Assembly: GCA_002729015.1 (NCBI GenBank)
Contig: PBVO01000018.1
Span: 1-6,051, forward strand
From: Candidatus Poribacteria bacterium
Lineage (GTDB): Bacteria; Poribacteria; WGA-4E; UBA9662
Length of the DNA: 6,051 nucleotides
Reading direction: 5' to 3'
Shown here: piece after piece, positions 1-5,851 of the stretch
Layout: every line of letters begins with the position of its first letter
How positions within the stretch are numbered: position 1 is the first letter of the stretch
The notes under the pieces: generated by a model
Seen by the model: the letters and a program-made list of their open reading frames with translations, nothing else
What the model was told of the DNA's origin: nothing
The model's database searches: none
Translations under genes and position numbers: made by a program

Positions 1-6
1 CATAGT

Positions 7-12
7 TATAAT
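7..12 (+). promoter_or_regulatory. candidate -10 element (TATAAT) of the imelysin operon
   Basis: A perfect TATAAT lies 56 bases before the imelysin start codon. The matching -35 element would fall upstream of the window, so the promoter cannot be completed here. If it is used, transcription would begin near base 19 and the palindromic operator at 35-51 would sit just downstream of the start, where a bound repressor could block elongation. TAATTA at 23-28 is an alternative -10 that would put the operator closer to +1. This is a consensus match only, in AT-rich DNA. Confidence 0.3.
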
Positions 13-34
13 TCTGTTCGAGTAATTAACTGAA

Positions 35-51
35 ACTGAGACTCAGTCTCA
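35..51. promoter_or_regulatory. palindromic operator, Fur-box-like, upstream of imelysin operon
   Basis: Two overlapping perfect inverted repeats are visible. ACTGAG-A-CTCAGT spans 35-47 and TGAGACT-C-AGTCTCA spans 37-51. The second has the 7-1-7 geometry of the classical Fur box (TGATAAT-n-ATTATCA) and shares its TGA...TCA ends, though the inner bases differ. The 12-mer AACTGAGACTCA (34-45) recurs exactly at 2721-2732 ahead of the receptor operon. The genes downstream are of iron-uptake type, which fits an iron-responsive repressor. The protein that binds is inferred and not shown; another dimeric repressor is possible. Confidence 0.55.
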
Positions 52-68
52 CAAAGGGTTGTGGTCAA

Positions 69-1235
69 ATGAAACATCTACTTTCTTATTTGTTCTTTTC
101 ATTATTCCTCATTCCCTTCTATGTCGATGCGAAAGAGGCGACAACAAATGTCAAGTCTGAAGTCGTCAAGACCTATGCGCGTTTAGTCTATCTAAATTAT
201 GTCGATGCGTATCAGCAAGCTATTCAACTTAATTGGGCAATTGATGATTTTTTATCTAATCCAAATGAAGTGAACTTCGATAAGGCCAAGAGTGTCTGGT
301 TAGAGTCAAGAAAGTCTTATGGTACAAGTGAAGCCTTTCGATTTTATGAAGGTCCAATTGATTACTTTGACACTCAAACACAGACTGAAGGTCCAGAAGC
401 TCGTATAAACTCATGGCCACTAAATGAAGCTTATATCGACTATGTAACTGGTCAAGAAAAGAGTGGGTTAATCAATGATCTAACATTTCAGATAAATACA
501 GTTTCGCTAGATGAAAAAAATCAAAAGAGCGACGAGGCCGATGTTTCGACGGGGTACCACAGCATTGAGTTTTTACTTTGGGGACAAGACCTGAGTCTAG
601 ATTCGCCTGGTCAGCGCACTATTTCTGATTATCAGCCCGGTGGTCAAATTAACGAGCGAAGGCGAAACTACCTAAGGATTGTGACAAGTCAGTTGGTCGA
701 TGATCTGAGATTCTTGGTTGATTCTTGGCAACCAAACCGAACTGAAAATTACGCAAGTCAATTTCTTCAATTGGATCCTGATCTGGCTTTGGAAAAAATA
801 TTGACTGGAATTGCTACCTTAAGTGGTTTCGAGTTAGCGGCCGAAAGGATGGCGGTCCCTCTTGATAGTGGTGACCAAGAAGATGAGCATTCTTGCTTCA
901 GCGATAATACACATAACGATTTTATCTATAATCTGGAGGGTATCGAGAATGTCTACCTTGGTAGATATGCAGATTTTCAAGGGGTTGGGCTAAAGGAACT
1001 AATTGAGAATGCCAACCCAGACTTGAACAGTGAATTCCTCCAAATTTTGGACCAGAGTAAGAAGCAGATTGATGACATCCCAGCTCCAATTGATCGCGAA
1101 GTATTATCAACGCCTATCAACAGTATAGGTCGAAAAAAAATGGAAGCTGCTATTGTATCTCTTCAAAGACAATCTGAGCTTCTAAAGCAAGTTGGCCAAG
1201 CACTTAGTTTGAAGGTAAGTATACAGACTGAATAG
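69..1235 (+). CDS. imelysin-family (M75 / IrpA-like) periplasmic iron-uptake protein
   Basis: This is a 388-residue exported protein of the imelysin family, named for a supposed insulin-cleaving protease but now generally regarded as an iron-regulated periplasmic or surface binding protein. Residues 1-21 form a signal peptide (KH, a Leu/Phe-rich core, then VDA before Lys22). The family's GxHxxE motif is GYHSIE at 162-167 (His164, Glu167), followed by FLLWGQD. Other IrpA-like blocks are EARINSWPLNEAYIDYV (about 110-126) and DEHSCFSDNTHND (about 272-284), then a NLEGIENVYLGRY segment. The length is normal for the family and the gene looks intact. The start is ATG with AGGG at 55-58, ten bases upstream. 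It is coupled to the DUF1111 gene 5 nt downstream, and an operator-like palindrome lies just ahead of it. An imelysin beside a heme-redox protein and a TonB receptor points to a role in iron handling after outer-membrane import. The exact ligand cannot be read from the sequence, and proteolytic activity is unlikely but not excluded. Confidence 0.93.
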   Translation: MKHLLSYLFFSLFLIPFYVDAKEATTNVKSEVVKTYARLVYLNYVDAYQQAIQLNWAIDDFLSNPNEVNFDKAKSVWLESRKSYGTSEAFRFYEGPIDYFDTQTQTEGPEARINSWPLNEAYIDYVTGQEKSGLINDLTFQINTVSLDEKNQKSDEADVSTGYHSIEFLLWGQDLSLDSPGQRTISDYQPGGQINERRRNYLRIVTSQLVDDLRFLVDSWQPNRTENYASQFLQLDPDLALEKILTGIATLSGFELAAERMAVPLDSGDQEDEHSCFSDNTHNDFIYNLEGIENVYLGRYADFQGVGLKELIENANPDLNSEFLQILDQSKKQIDDIPAPIDREVLSTPINSIGRKKMEAAIVSLQRQSELLKQVGQALSLKVSIQTE

Positions 1236-1240
1236 CTTTG

Positions 1241-2626
1241 ATGTCATACACCAAGTATCCTATTCTTCAAATATTTTTTCATTTTTCCCTCGTAGCCCTT
1301 TTTTGTCTGGCAGTCGATTCGTATCCGACTTCGCCACTGCTCGGAGGGAAAACTACTGTAGTCAGTAATGGTAGTCGCGCCTTTAGTCAGCCGGCTCAAA
1401 ACCTACCCGTGCACCAACTACGCCAATTTACTTTTGGCAATCGATTATTTAATACCCAGTGGATTAATGCTCCAGCCTCTGTCGATAGCTTTGACGGGTT
1501 GGGGCCACTATTTAATCGGAGTTCATGTTCAGGCTGTCACCTGAAAGATGGTAGGGGGCAACCACCAACGAAGACTAGCGATCGGTTAAAATCCATGCTG
1601 GTTCGTCTGAGTACAAAAGACTCAGATGGCGAACCCGTACCACATCCTTTTTATGGCGAACAATTTAATGAGCAAGCCATTATCGGATTTCAACCGGAGG
1701 GGCAGGTTGCTATCAACTATACACAAACCACTGGTAATTTCCCGGATGGTGAATCTTTCACTCTGAGACAACCTAATTATCAATTTGAAGAGTTAGCTTA
1801 CGGAGATCTTGGGGATGATGTCATGTTCTCGGGGCGAGTAGCCCAAGCTGTTTACGGATTAGGTCTTCTAGAGGCGATACCCGAATCTCTTATTTTGGAC
1901 TGGGCTGATGCCGATGATCGGGACAAAGATGGTATTTCTGGGCGGGCAAATTGGGTCCCGGATCTAAGATCGGGTCAAATTACAGTTGGCAGGTTTGGCT
2001 GGAAAGCTGGGCAGCCAAACCTGTTGCAACAGGCTGCCAGTGCTTTCTTAAATGATATTGGTATTACAAGTAGTACTTTGCCAGTTGAGAACTGGATTAG
2101 CCAGAACGACTCACACAAGCAAGTGATTAGTGGTGGTAAGCCGGAGCTAAGCGACTCTTTTTTACAGAAGATCACTTTTTATCTACAGACTCTAGCTGTA
2201 CCTGCACAACGTAATTGGGATGACCCAAAAATCATCTCAGGTCAACTATTATTTGAGAAAATCGGATGTGTCAATTGTCATCGGCCAAATTTTAAAACTG
2301 GAAATCATCCTACAGTTGAGGCTTTATCCCAACAGGAAATTTATCCCTTCACTGATTTATTACTCCACGATATGGGAGAAGGTCTGGCTGATAATCGCCC
2401 AGAATTTTTAGCCAACGGAAGAGAGTGGAGAACACCTCCGCTCTGGGGGATTGGGCTTGTTCGTGTAGTTAACGGCCACACGTTCTTTTTGCATGATGGC
2501 CGCGCAAGAAATCTGCAGGAAGCAATCTTATGGCATGGTGGTGAAGCTGAACGTTCTAGACGAAACTTTATGTCCTTATCAAAATCAGATCGCGACAGTT
2601 TGCTGTCATTTCTGAATTCCCTATAA
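1241..2626 (+). CDS. DUF1111 di-heme oxidoreductase-like protein (two CxxCH), exported
   Basis: This is a 461-residue member of the DUF1111 family (often labelled 'thiol oxidoreductase' or 'di-heme oxidoreductase', distantly MauG/CCP-like). It carries two c-type heme attachment motifs, CSGCH at 96-100 and CVNCH at 343-347. Family-typical blocks follow in order: DADDRDKDGISGRANWVP (about 223-240, a D-rich possible Ca-binding loop), DLLLHDMGEGLADNRPEF (about 372-389), EWRTPPLWGIGL (395-406) and HDGRARNLQEAILWHGGEA (418-436). An N-terminal hydrophobic stretch (about 8-25) should export it to the periplasm, where heme c is attached. There is no good lipobox: the Cys at 22 is preceded by Phe. The ATG at 1241 is preferred over an in-frame TTG at 1238. 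No clear Shine-Dalgarno precedes it, and the stop of the imelysin gene lies 5 nt upstream, so translation is probably coupled. The likely role is electron transfer or peroxidase-like redox chemistry linked to iron uptake; the substrate is unknown and the 'thiol' label is doubtful. Confidence 0.95.
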   Translation: MSYTKYPILQIFFHFSLVALFCLAVDSYPTSPLLGGKTTVVSNGSRAFSQPAQNLPVHQLRQFTFGNRLFNTQWINAPASVDSFDGLGPLFNRSSCSGCHLKDGRGQPPTKTSDRLKSMLVRLSTKDSDGEPVPHPFYGEQFNEQAIIGFQPEGQVAINYTQTTGNFPDGESFTLRQPNYQFEELAYGDLGDDVMFSGRVAQAVYGLGLLEAIPESLILDWADADDRDKDGISGRANWVPDLRSGQITVGRFGWKAGQPNLLQQAASAFLNDIGITSSTLPVENWISQNDSHKQVISGGKPELSDSFLQKITFYLQTLAVPAQRNWDDPKIISGQLLFEKIGCVNCHRPNFKTGNHPTVEALSQQEIYPFTDLLLHDMGEGLADNRPEFLANGREWRTPPLWGIGLVRVVNGHTFFLHDGRARNLQEAILWHGGEAERSRRNFMSLSKSDRDSLLSFLNSL

Positions 2627-2673
2627 GAAACAGTAAAGATTCAATGATGATGAAAGAAAAGTTGAATGTTAGA

Positions 2674-2692
2674 CTTGACCTCAGAGGTCAAG
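2674..2692. repeat. perfect 9-1-9 palindrome between the two operons
   Basis: CTTGACCTC, one base, then GAGGTCAAG form a perfect inverted repeat 48 bases after the DUF1111 stop. As RNA it could form an 8-bp hairpin with a three-base loop. The nearest T run is five Ts at 2709-2713, about 16 bases past the stem, so it is not a standard intrinsic terminator. Its exact symmetry equally suits a repressor or activator binding site. I cannot choose between a weak terminator for the upstream operon and an operator for the downstream one. Confidence 0.45.
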
Positions 2693-2723
2693 ACGGCTAG
2701 TACGTGTGTTTTTGTGATGCAAC

Positions 2724-2738
2724 TGAGACTCATTTTCG
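2724..2738. promoter_or_regulatory. second copy of the Fur-box-like operator, upstream of receptor operon
   Basis: TGAGACT-C-ATTTTCG has the same 7-1-7 layout as the site at 37-51. The left half and the centre are identical, while the right half is degenerate. With its flank, the 12-mer AACTGAGACTCA (2721-2732) matches 34-45 exactly. It lies 56-70 bases before the start of the lipoprotein gene and would overlap the -35 region of a promoter whose -10 is TAAGAT at 2756-2761, a normal place for a repressor. An iron-responsive repressor is inferred from the gene content. Confidence 0.5.
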
Positions 2739-2761
2739 TTAGAGTTGAATCTCTTTAAGAT
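2733..2761 (+). promoter_or_regulatory. weak candidate promoter of the lipoprotein-receptor operon
   Basis: TAAGAT at 2756-2761 resembles a sigma-70 -10 box. Seventeen bases upstream, TTTTCG at 2733-2738 matches the -35 consensus at only three of six positions and overlaps the operator-like repeat. A poor -35 box is common in regulated promoters, but this is a consensus guess in AT-rich sequence. Confidence 0.25.
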
Positions 2762-2793
2762 TAATCGCTCAAGTAGTTTAGGTGTAAGAATTA

Positions 2794-3018
2794 ATGAAAA
2801 AAACATATTTAGTCATACTGGTTTTGGTTTTATCTTCTGCGGTGCTCATTTTTTCGAGTTGTGAAAGCGATCCTATTCTTGAGCCACAACAGGATGGTGG
2901 TGAAGACAAGGGAAGCTATGCTAACAGTAATTTTATTGAGATTGCCCCGACTGTTTCGGGTGCGCCAAACGCCTCTGCAAAGGGAGCATCAGATGATGAT
3001 AATCCTCAACGATTCTAA
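2794..3018 (+). CDS. small acidic lipoprotein of unknown function, ahead of TonB-dependent receptor
   Basis: The gene encodes 74 residues. Residues 1-22 make a lipoprotein signal peptide: MKKTY, a Leu/Val core, then the lipobox-like I-F-S-S with the acylated Cys at 23. The mature part is about 52 residues, with ten acidic against three basic residues. It is Pro/Gly/Ser/Ala-rich and probably disordered, with a D-D-D run at 67-69 and the C-terminus NPQRF. AGGTG at 2780-2784, nine bases before the ATG, is a good ribosome site. The stop is 22 nt before the receptor start, so the two are almost certainly one operon. I do not recognise a family. Position and lipidation suggest an accessory lipoprotein of the receptor, facing the surface or periplasm, and the acidic patches could bind cations, but both are inference. 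Part of this stretch is also open in the receptor's frame; the lipobox and ribosome site favour the lipoprotein reading. Confidence 0.78.
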   Translation: MKKTYLVILVLVLSSAVLIFSSCESDPILEPQQDGGEDKGSYANSNFIEIAPTVSGAPNASAKGASDDDNPQRF

Positions 3019-3040
3019 ACCTCAATTAACTACAGGAATC

Positions 3041-5557
3041 ATGGAACTATCGAATATGTTGACTCATGTTAGACTTACTACGTTTTTGATTTTATCGCTG
3101 ATAGGGGCTAATTTGGTAGCCGAAGCTGATAAATCGGTATCAACTTCTTTAGTCTCTCCTGTTTCTCTAAATGGAATAGTCATAGACCAAAATAGCCAAA
3201 AACCTCTCGCCGGAGTTACAGTCAAAGCTTTGACTAACGGTGAATTTTCTACCTCGGCAACAACAGACGGGAATGGTCAATTTCGCTTGCTTCAACTTGA
3301 AACTGGCGAATGCCAAATATTGGTATCTGCAGCTGGATACAATGAATACAGTCGATCACTAGATCTTCAATCGAATGGTGATGATGTACTCAAAATAAAA
3401 CTGGACAAGGAGTTAATCCAGCTTTCTCCAGTGGTAATTATTGGAGAATCGTCAACAGTCAGCAAGCAGTTGACTGGTACGGCTACCAAAATTAGTTCTG
3501 AATCAGTTGAGTTGATTCAACCAATTGGTACACAGGAATTGTTAGAACTAGTACCCGGAATAACTGGTTATGCAGACGACGGTTTTGGCAATTCTCGGCT
3601 CAGCATTGGCATTCGGGGTTTAAACCCACGACGTAGTTCTCGAGTCCTAATCTTGGAAGATGGAGTCCCTATTCAACCAGCTGTTTATGTTTATCCGAAT
3701 GTGTACTACAATCCCCCAGCTGACCGAATTAATGCAGTAGAAGTAGTCAAGGGAAGTTCAGCTATTCGCTTTGGCCCACAGACGATGGGAGGTGTCATTA
3801 ATTATATTACAGATCGCCCAGACGGAACTAAAAGTCTGAATTTTAAATTGACGGCTGGTAGTAATCGGTATCGCGGTATTCTTACTGAGTTGAGAGGTTT
3901 TGGAGTGGGGAGTTCTCAATCCGATCTGCAAATACTTTACAAAGGTGGGGATGGTTTTCGACAAAATAACGCTTTCAACCAGATTAACGCGACGCTCAAA
4001 ACCCAGTTGGATTTAGGTCAGTCAAATCAGCTCTATGTTAAAGCTAATACTAACTACGAAGATTCAAATGCTACTTACACAGGATTGACCGAGTATTCTT
4101 TTGAGAATACGCCTGATTTTAACCCAAAGGCGGACGATAATTTTAAGATTTTTCGCCCAGCTTTGGATGTCATTTACAGTAAAAAGCACAGCGACAGCCT
4201 AGTTTCTCATACAACGCTTTATGCGAATCTTTTTGATCGTCGATGGTGGCGTGAAGATGATATTTTTGTCCGACCTGCAGATTTAGATAGCAACTCTAAG
4301 AAACCTATTCCTTACTTTCAATCAGGCGATTTGGTTCGGACCGGTGGGGGGAAAGATAACTTTGGTATTCTGAGAACATTTTACACTGGTGGGATTGAAC
4401 GTGCCTACACGTACTCACATAAAATTGGTCAATATCAGGCTACTGCTGAAATTGGTGGTCGCGTCCATTGGGAGCGATTTATCGATGATAAAAAAGTTGG
4501 AAACTCTCCTTCAGCCAGAGAAGGTATTTACTATACTGGTGTGCCAGGCGATGAAAATGATCCGGTCAAGATTGTTGGTCAGAGTCATCACTACGAAACC
4601 ATGGCTTTAGCGCTCCACGCCAAAGAAGAAATAGGGTGGGGGCGACTAACGATGACACCAGGTCTTCGATTTGAGATATTTGAACAAGAGCGGGTAGATA
4701 GACTGAAAGGGGCGATCTTGGCCGATAAAGTTTCGGCAGTTCTACTGCCGGGTCTTGGTTTCAACTATGATCTAACGCCTTTTAACTTATTCATGGGTTT
4801 GCATCGTGGTTACACTCCTCCGTCTAGTGGTGCTTTGAAAGTGACTAATTTTGGTCAAGATATTGAATCCGGTGGATTAGATTTGAAAGCTGAGACCAGT
4901 TGGAATCTAGAAATAGGAACTAGGTTTTCGCGACCCTGGTTGACATTAGAAACCTCTGGGTTCTGGATCAAAATTAACGACTTAGTGGCTGCAGGTCGGG
5001 GTACGGCTTTTAAAAACCTAGGAAAAGTAGATACCTATGGTCTGGAACTGGGTACAGTATTACAACCTAGCGTTTGGAAAACTGTATTACCTGATCTTAA
5101 TTTATCTTACACTTTTCTACAAACTGAGATTAAGAGTGGCCTAGTTCGATCTGCAATTGCAGCTGGACAAGAAATTGATCTGACTGGTAACCAATTACCA
5201 TACGCTCCCCCACACACAATCATCATTGGGCTCAGTAAGAAAGTAGGAAAAAAACTACGAATGAGAGCTGATATGAAGTTTGTGGATCAGGTATTCACTG
5301 ATTTTGAGAACACAGCTAAAACTGCTAATCGGGGCGACATGGGACCGATTCCATCCTATTCAATTTTAAATGCCAGTCTCGATTATGCTTTGTCTAATGA
5401 TTGGCAATTTTTTGTTACTGGTAAGAATTTGTTAGATGAAATTTATATTGGCTCTCGTTTACATTCAAACCCTGGCCAGCCACAGGCGAATTTGAGTTCC
5501 GGTATTCTAGTAGGTCCTAGAAGACAGATCAATCTTGGGATCCGGTGCAAGATCTAA
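3041..5557 (+). CDS. TonB-dependent outer-membrane receptor, FecA-type, with N-terminal CarboxypepD_reg-like domain
   Basis: This is an 838-residue outer-membrane transporter. Residues 1 to about 28 are a signal peptide ending near LVAEA. A carboxypeptidase-regulatory-like beta-sandwich follows (about 43-122: GIVIDQNSQKPLAGVTV...TTDGNGQFRL...AAGY). A TonB-box-like SPVVIIG sits at about 129-135. The plug domain spans about 145-258, with LVPGITG, IRGLNPRRSSRVLILEDGVP and EVVKGSSAIRFGPQTMGGVINYIT. A 22-strand barrel should fill about 265-838, with FecA-like features such as NLFDRRWWRED, HRGYTPPSSGA and NLLDEIYIGSR. It probably imports a ferric chelate, with citrate or a siderophore the best guesses. 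There is no STN signalling domain, so FecIR-type sigma signalling is not expected. The start at 3041 has AGGAA at 3034-3038, unusually close; ATG 3056 would give a cleaner signal peptide (833 residues) but lacks a well-placed ribosome site. The frame is open upstream to 2861, but that part overlaps the lipoprotein gene and lacks a signal peptide. The chain ends in RCKI, without the usual terminal aromatic residue. Confidence 0.95.
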   Translation: MELSNMLTHVRLTTFLILSLIGANLVAEADKSVSTSLVSPVSLNGIVIDQNSQKPLAGVTVKALTNGEFSTSATTDGNGQFRLLQLETGECQILVSAAGYNEYSRSLDLQSNGDDVLKIKLDKELIQLSPVVIIGESSTVSKQLTGTATKISSESVELIQPIGTQELLELVPGITGYADDGFGNSRLSIGIRGLNPRRSSRVLILEDGVPIQPAVYVYPNVYYNPPADRINAVEVVKGSSAIRFGPQTMGGVINYITDRPDGTKSLNFKLTAGSNRYRGILTELRGFGVGSSQSDLQILYKGGDGFRQNNAFNQINATLKTQLDLGQSNQLYVKANTNYEDSNATYTGLTEYSFENTPDFNPKADDNFKIFRPALDVIYSKKHSDSLVSHTTLYANLFDRRWWREDDIFVRPADLDSNSKKPIPYFQSGDLVRTGGGKDNFGILRTFYTGGIERAYTYSHKIGQYQATAEIGGRVHWERFIDDKKVGNSPSAREGIYYTGVPGDENDPVKIVGQSHHYETMALALHAKEEIGWGRLTMTPGLRFEIFEQERVDRLKGAILADKVSAVLLPGLGFNYDLTPFNLFMGLHRGYTPPSSGALKVTNFGQDIESGGLDLKAETSWNLEIGTRFSRPWLTLETSGFWIKINDLVAAGRGTAFKNLGKVDTYGLELGTVLQPSVWKTVLPDLNLSYTFLQTEIKSGLVRSAIAAGQEIDLTGNQLPYAPPHTIIIGLSKKVGKKLRMRADMKFVDQVFTDFENTAKTANRGDMGPIPSYSILNASLDYALSNDWQFFVTGKNLLDEIYIGSRLHSNPGQPQANLSSGILVGPRRQINLGIRCKI

Positions 5558-5568
5558 CCAAAAAGGAG

Positions 5569-5586
5569 AATTATTTATAAATAATT
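5569..5586. repeat. perfect 18-bp AT-only palindrome after the receptor gene
   Basis: AATTATTTATAAATAATT is its own reverse complement. It begins 12 bases after the receptor stop, right behind an AAGGAG (5563-5568) that has no usable start codon at normal spacing. All-AT composition makes a strong RNA hairpin or terminator unlikely. It may be a protein-binding site or simply AT-rich spacer. Confidence 0.4.
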
Positions 5587-5604
5587 AGATTAAACCCAGA
5601 AAAA

Positions 5605-5754
5605 GAAAAAGCATCCCTGAAAATATAGTTATTTCTCTCAACTGCCAAATTGCAAGTAGTAACTATATTTTCTGCTAATAGAGCAGACAAAATTGAACCT
5701 AGTCATTCTATTGTTAGTAGAATGTGGGCCTATTCTGTTTTAGGATGCCTTTTC
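5605..5754 (+). other. intergenic region with potential multi-branched RNA fold
   Basis: About 150 nt with no gene can be drawn as a closed junction. The outer stem pairs GAAAAaGCATCC (5605-5616) with GGATGCcTTTTC (5743-5754), 11 of 12 positions. Inside are a 13-bp perfect stem, GAAAATATAGTTA (5619-5631) with TAACTATATTTTC (5660-5672); a 6-bp stem TCTGCT/AGCAGA (5671-5676, 5682-5687), which shares two bases with the previous one; and a 7-bp stem CATTCTA/TAGAATG (5704-5710, 5718-5724). The outer stem has an A-rich 5' flank and a T run at its 3' side, like a bidirectional terminator split by a long insert. It matches no riboswitch I recognise. It could be a large terminator, a 5' leader element of the next gene, a small RNA, or a non-autonomous repeat element. 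The pairings are seen; the fold and the strand are inferred. Confidence 0.45.
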
Positions 5755-5782
5755 AGTTCAAACTTAACCAATATTTGATGTG

Positions 5783-5803
5783 ATTGTCAAGATTTTTGGC
5801 AAT
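5783..5803. repeat. imperfect inverted repeat overlapping a candidate -35 element
   Basis: ATTGTCAA (5783-5790) and TTGGCAAT (5796-5803) are inverted at seven of eight positions with a five-base centre. As RNA all eight would pair, counting one G-U. The right arm contains the TTGGCA proposed as a -35 box, so a regulator bound here could control the DUF4856-like gene. It does not resemble the AACTGAGACTCA operators. Confidence 0.3.
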
Positions 5804-5823
5804 GACTCTTAAACATTTATTAT
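5796..5823 (+). promoter_or_regulatory. candidate sigma-70 promoter of the DUF4856-like lipoprotein gene
   Basis: TTGGCA (5796-5801) and TATTAT (5818-5823) each match the consensus at five of six positions and are 16 bases apart. Transcription would start around 5830, some 20 bases before the ATG, giving a short leader that excludes the structured region at 5605-5754. An overlapping TATAAA at 5821-5826 is an alternative -10. If this promoter is the one used, the structured element belongs to the receptor transcript's 3' end. Confidence 0.4.
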
Positions 5824-5851
5824 AAATAAAAACACGTAGGAGTATAGAGTA

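Noticed and set aside
922..1110. Minus-strand and alternate-frame ORFs inside the large genes (for example 922-1110, 1975-2175, 3758-3964 on the minus strand; 2220-2411, 4389-4610 on the plus strand)
   Set aside because: They overlap well-supported conserved genes, lack ribosome sites, and their translations show no recognisable domain.
1238..1240. TTG as start of the DUF1111 gene
   Set aside because: The ATG immediately after it is the more likely start; the difference is one residue.
2644..2700. 18-codon ORF (three ATGs in a row, ending at TAG 2698-2700) that spans the 9-1-9 palindrome, possible leader peptide
   Set aside because: No ribosome site, no run of regulatory codons, and it lies upstream of the proposed promoter; its length is expected by chance.
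2861..3040. In-frame open extension of the receptor upstream to an ATG at 2861
   Set aside because: It lies over the small lipoprotein gene in another frame, has no ribosome site or export signal at its start, and would bury the true signal peptide about 70 residues inside the protein.
2667..3077. 11-base direct repeat ATGTTAGACTT at about 2666 and 3066
   Set aside because: An exact match of this length is expected by chance in a window of this size, and it has no flanking similarity.
5801..5817. Possible third operator (AATGACTCTTAAACATT) before the DUF4856-like gene
   Set aside because: Only the AATG/CATT ends are symmetric and the shared 12-mer is absent; the match to the other two sites is too weak.
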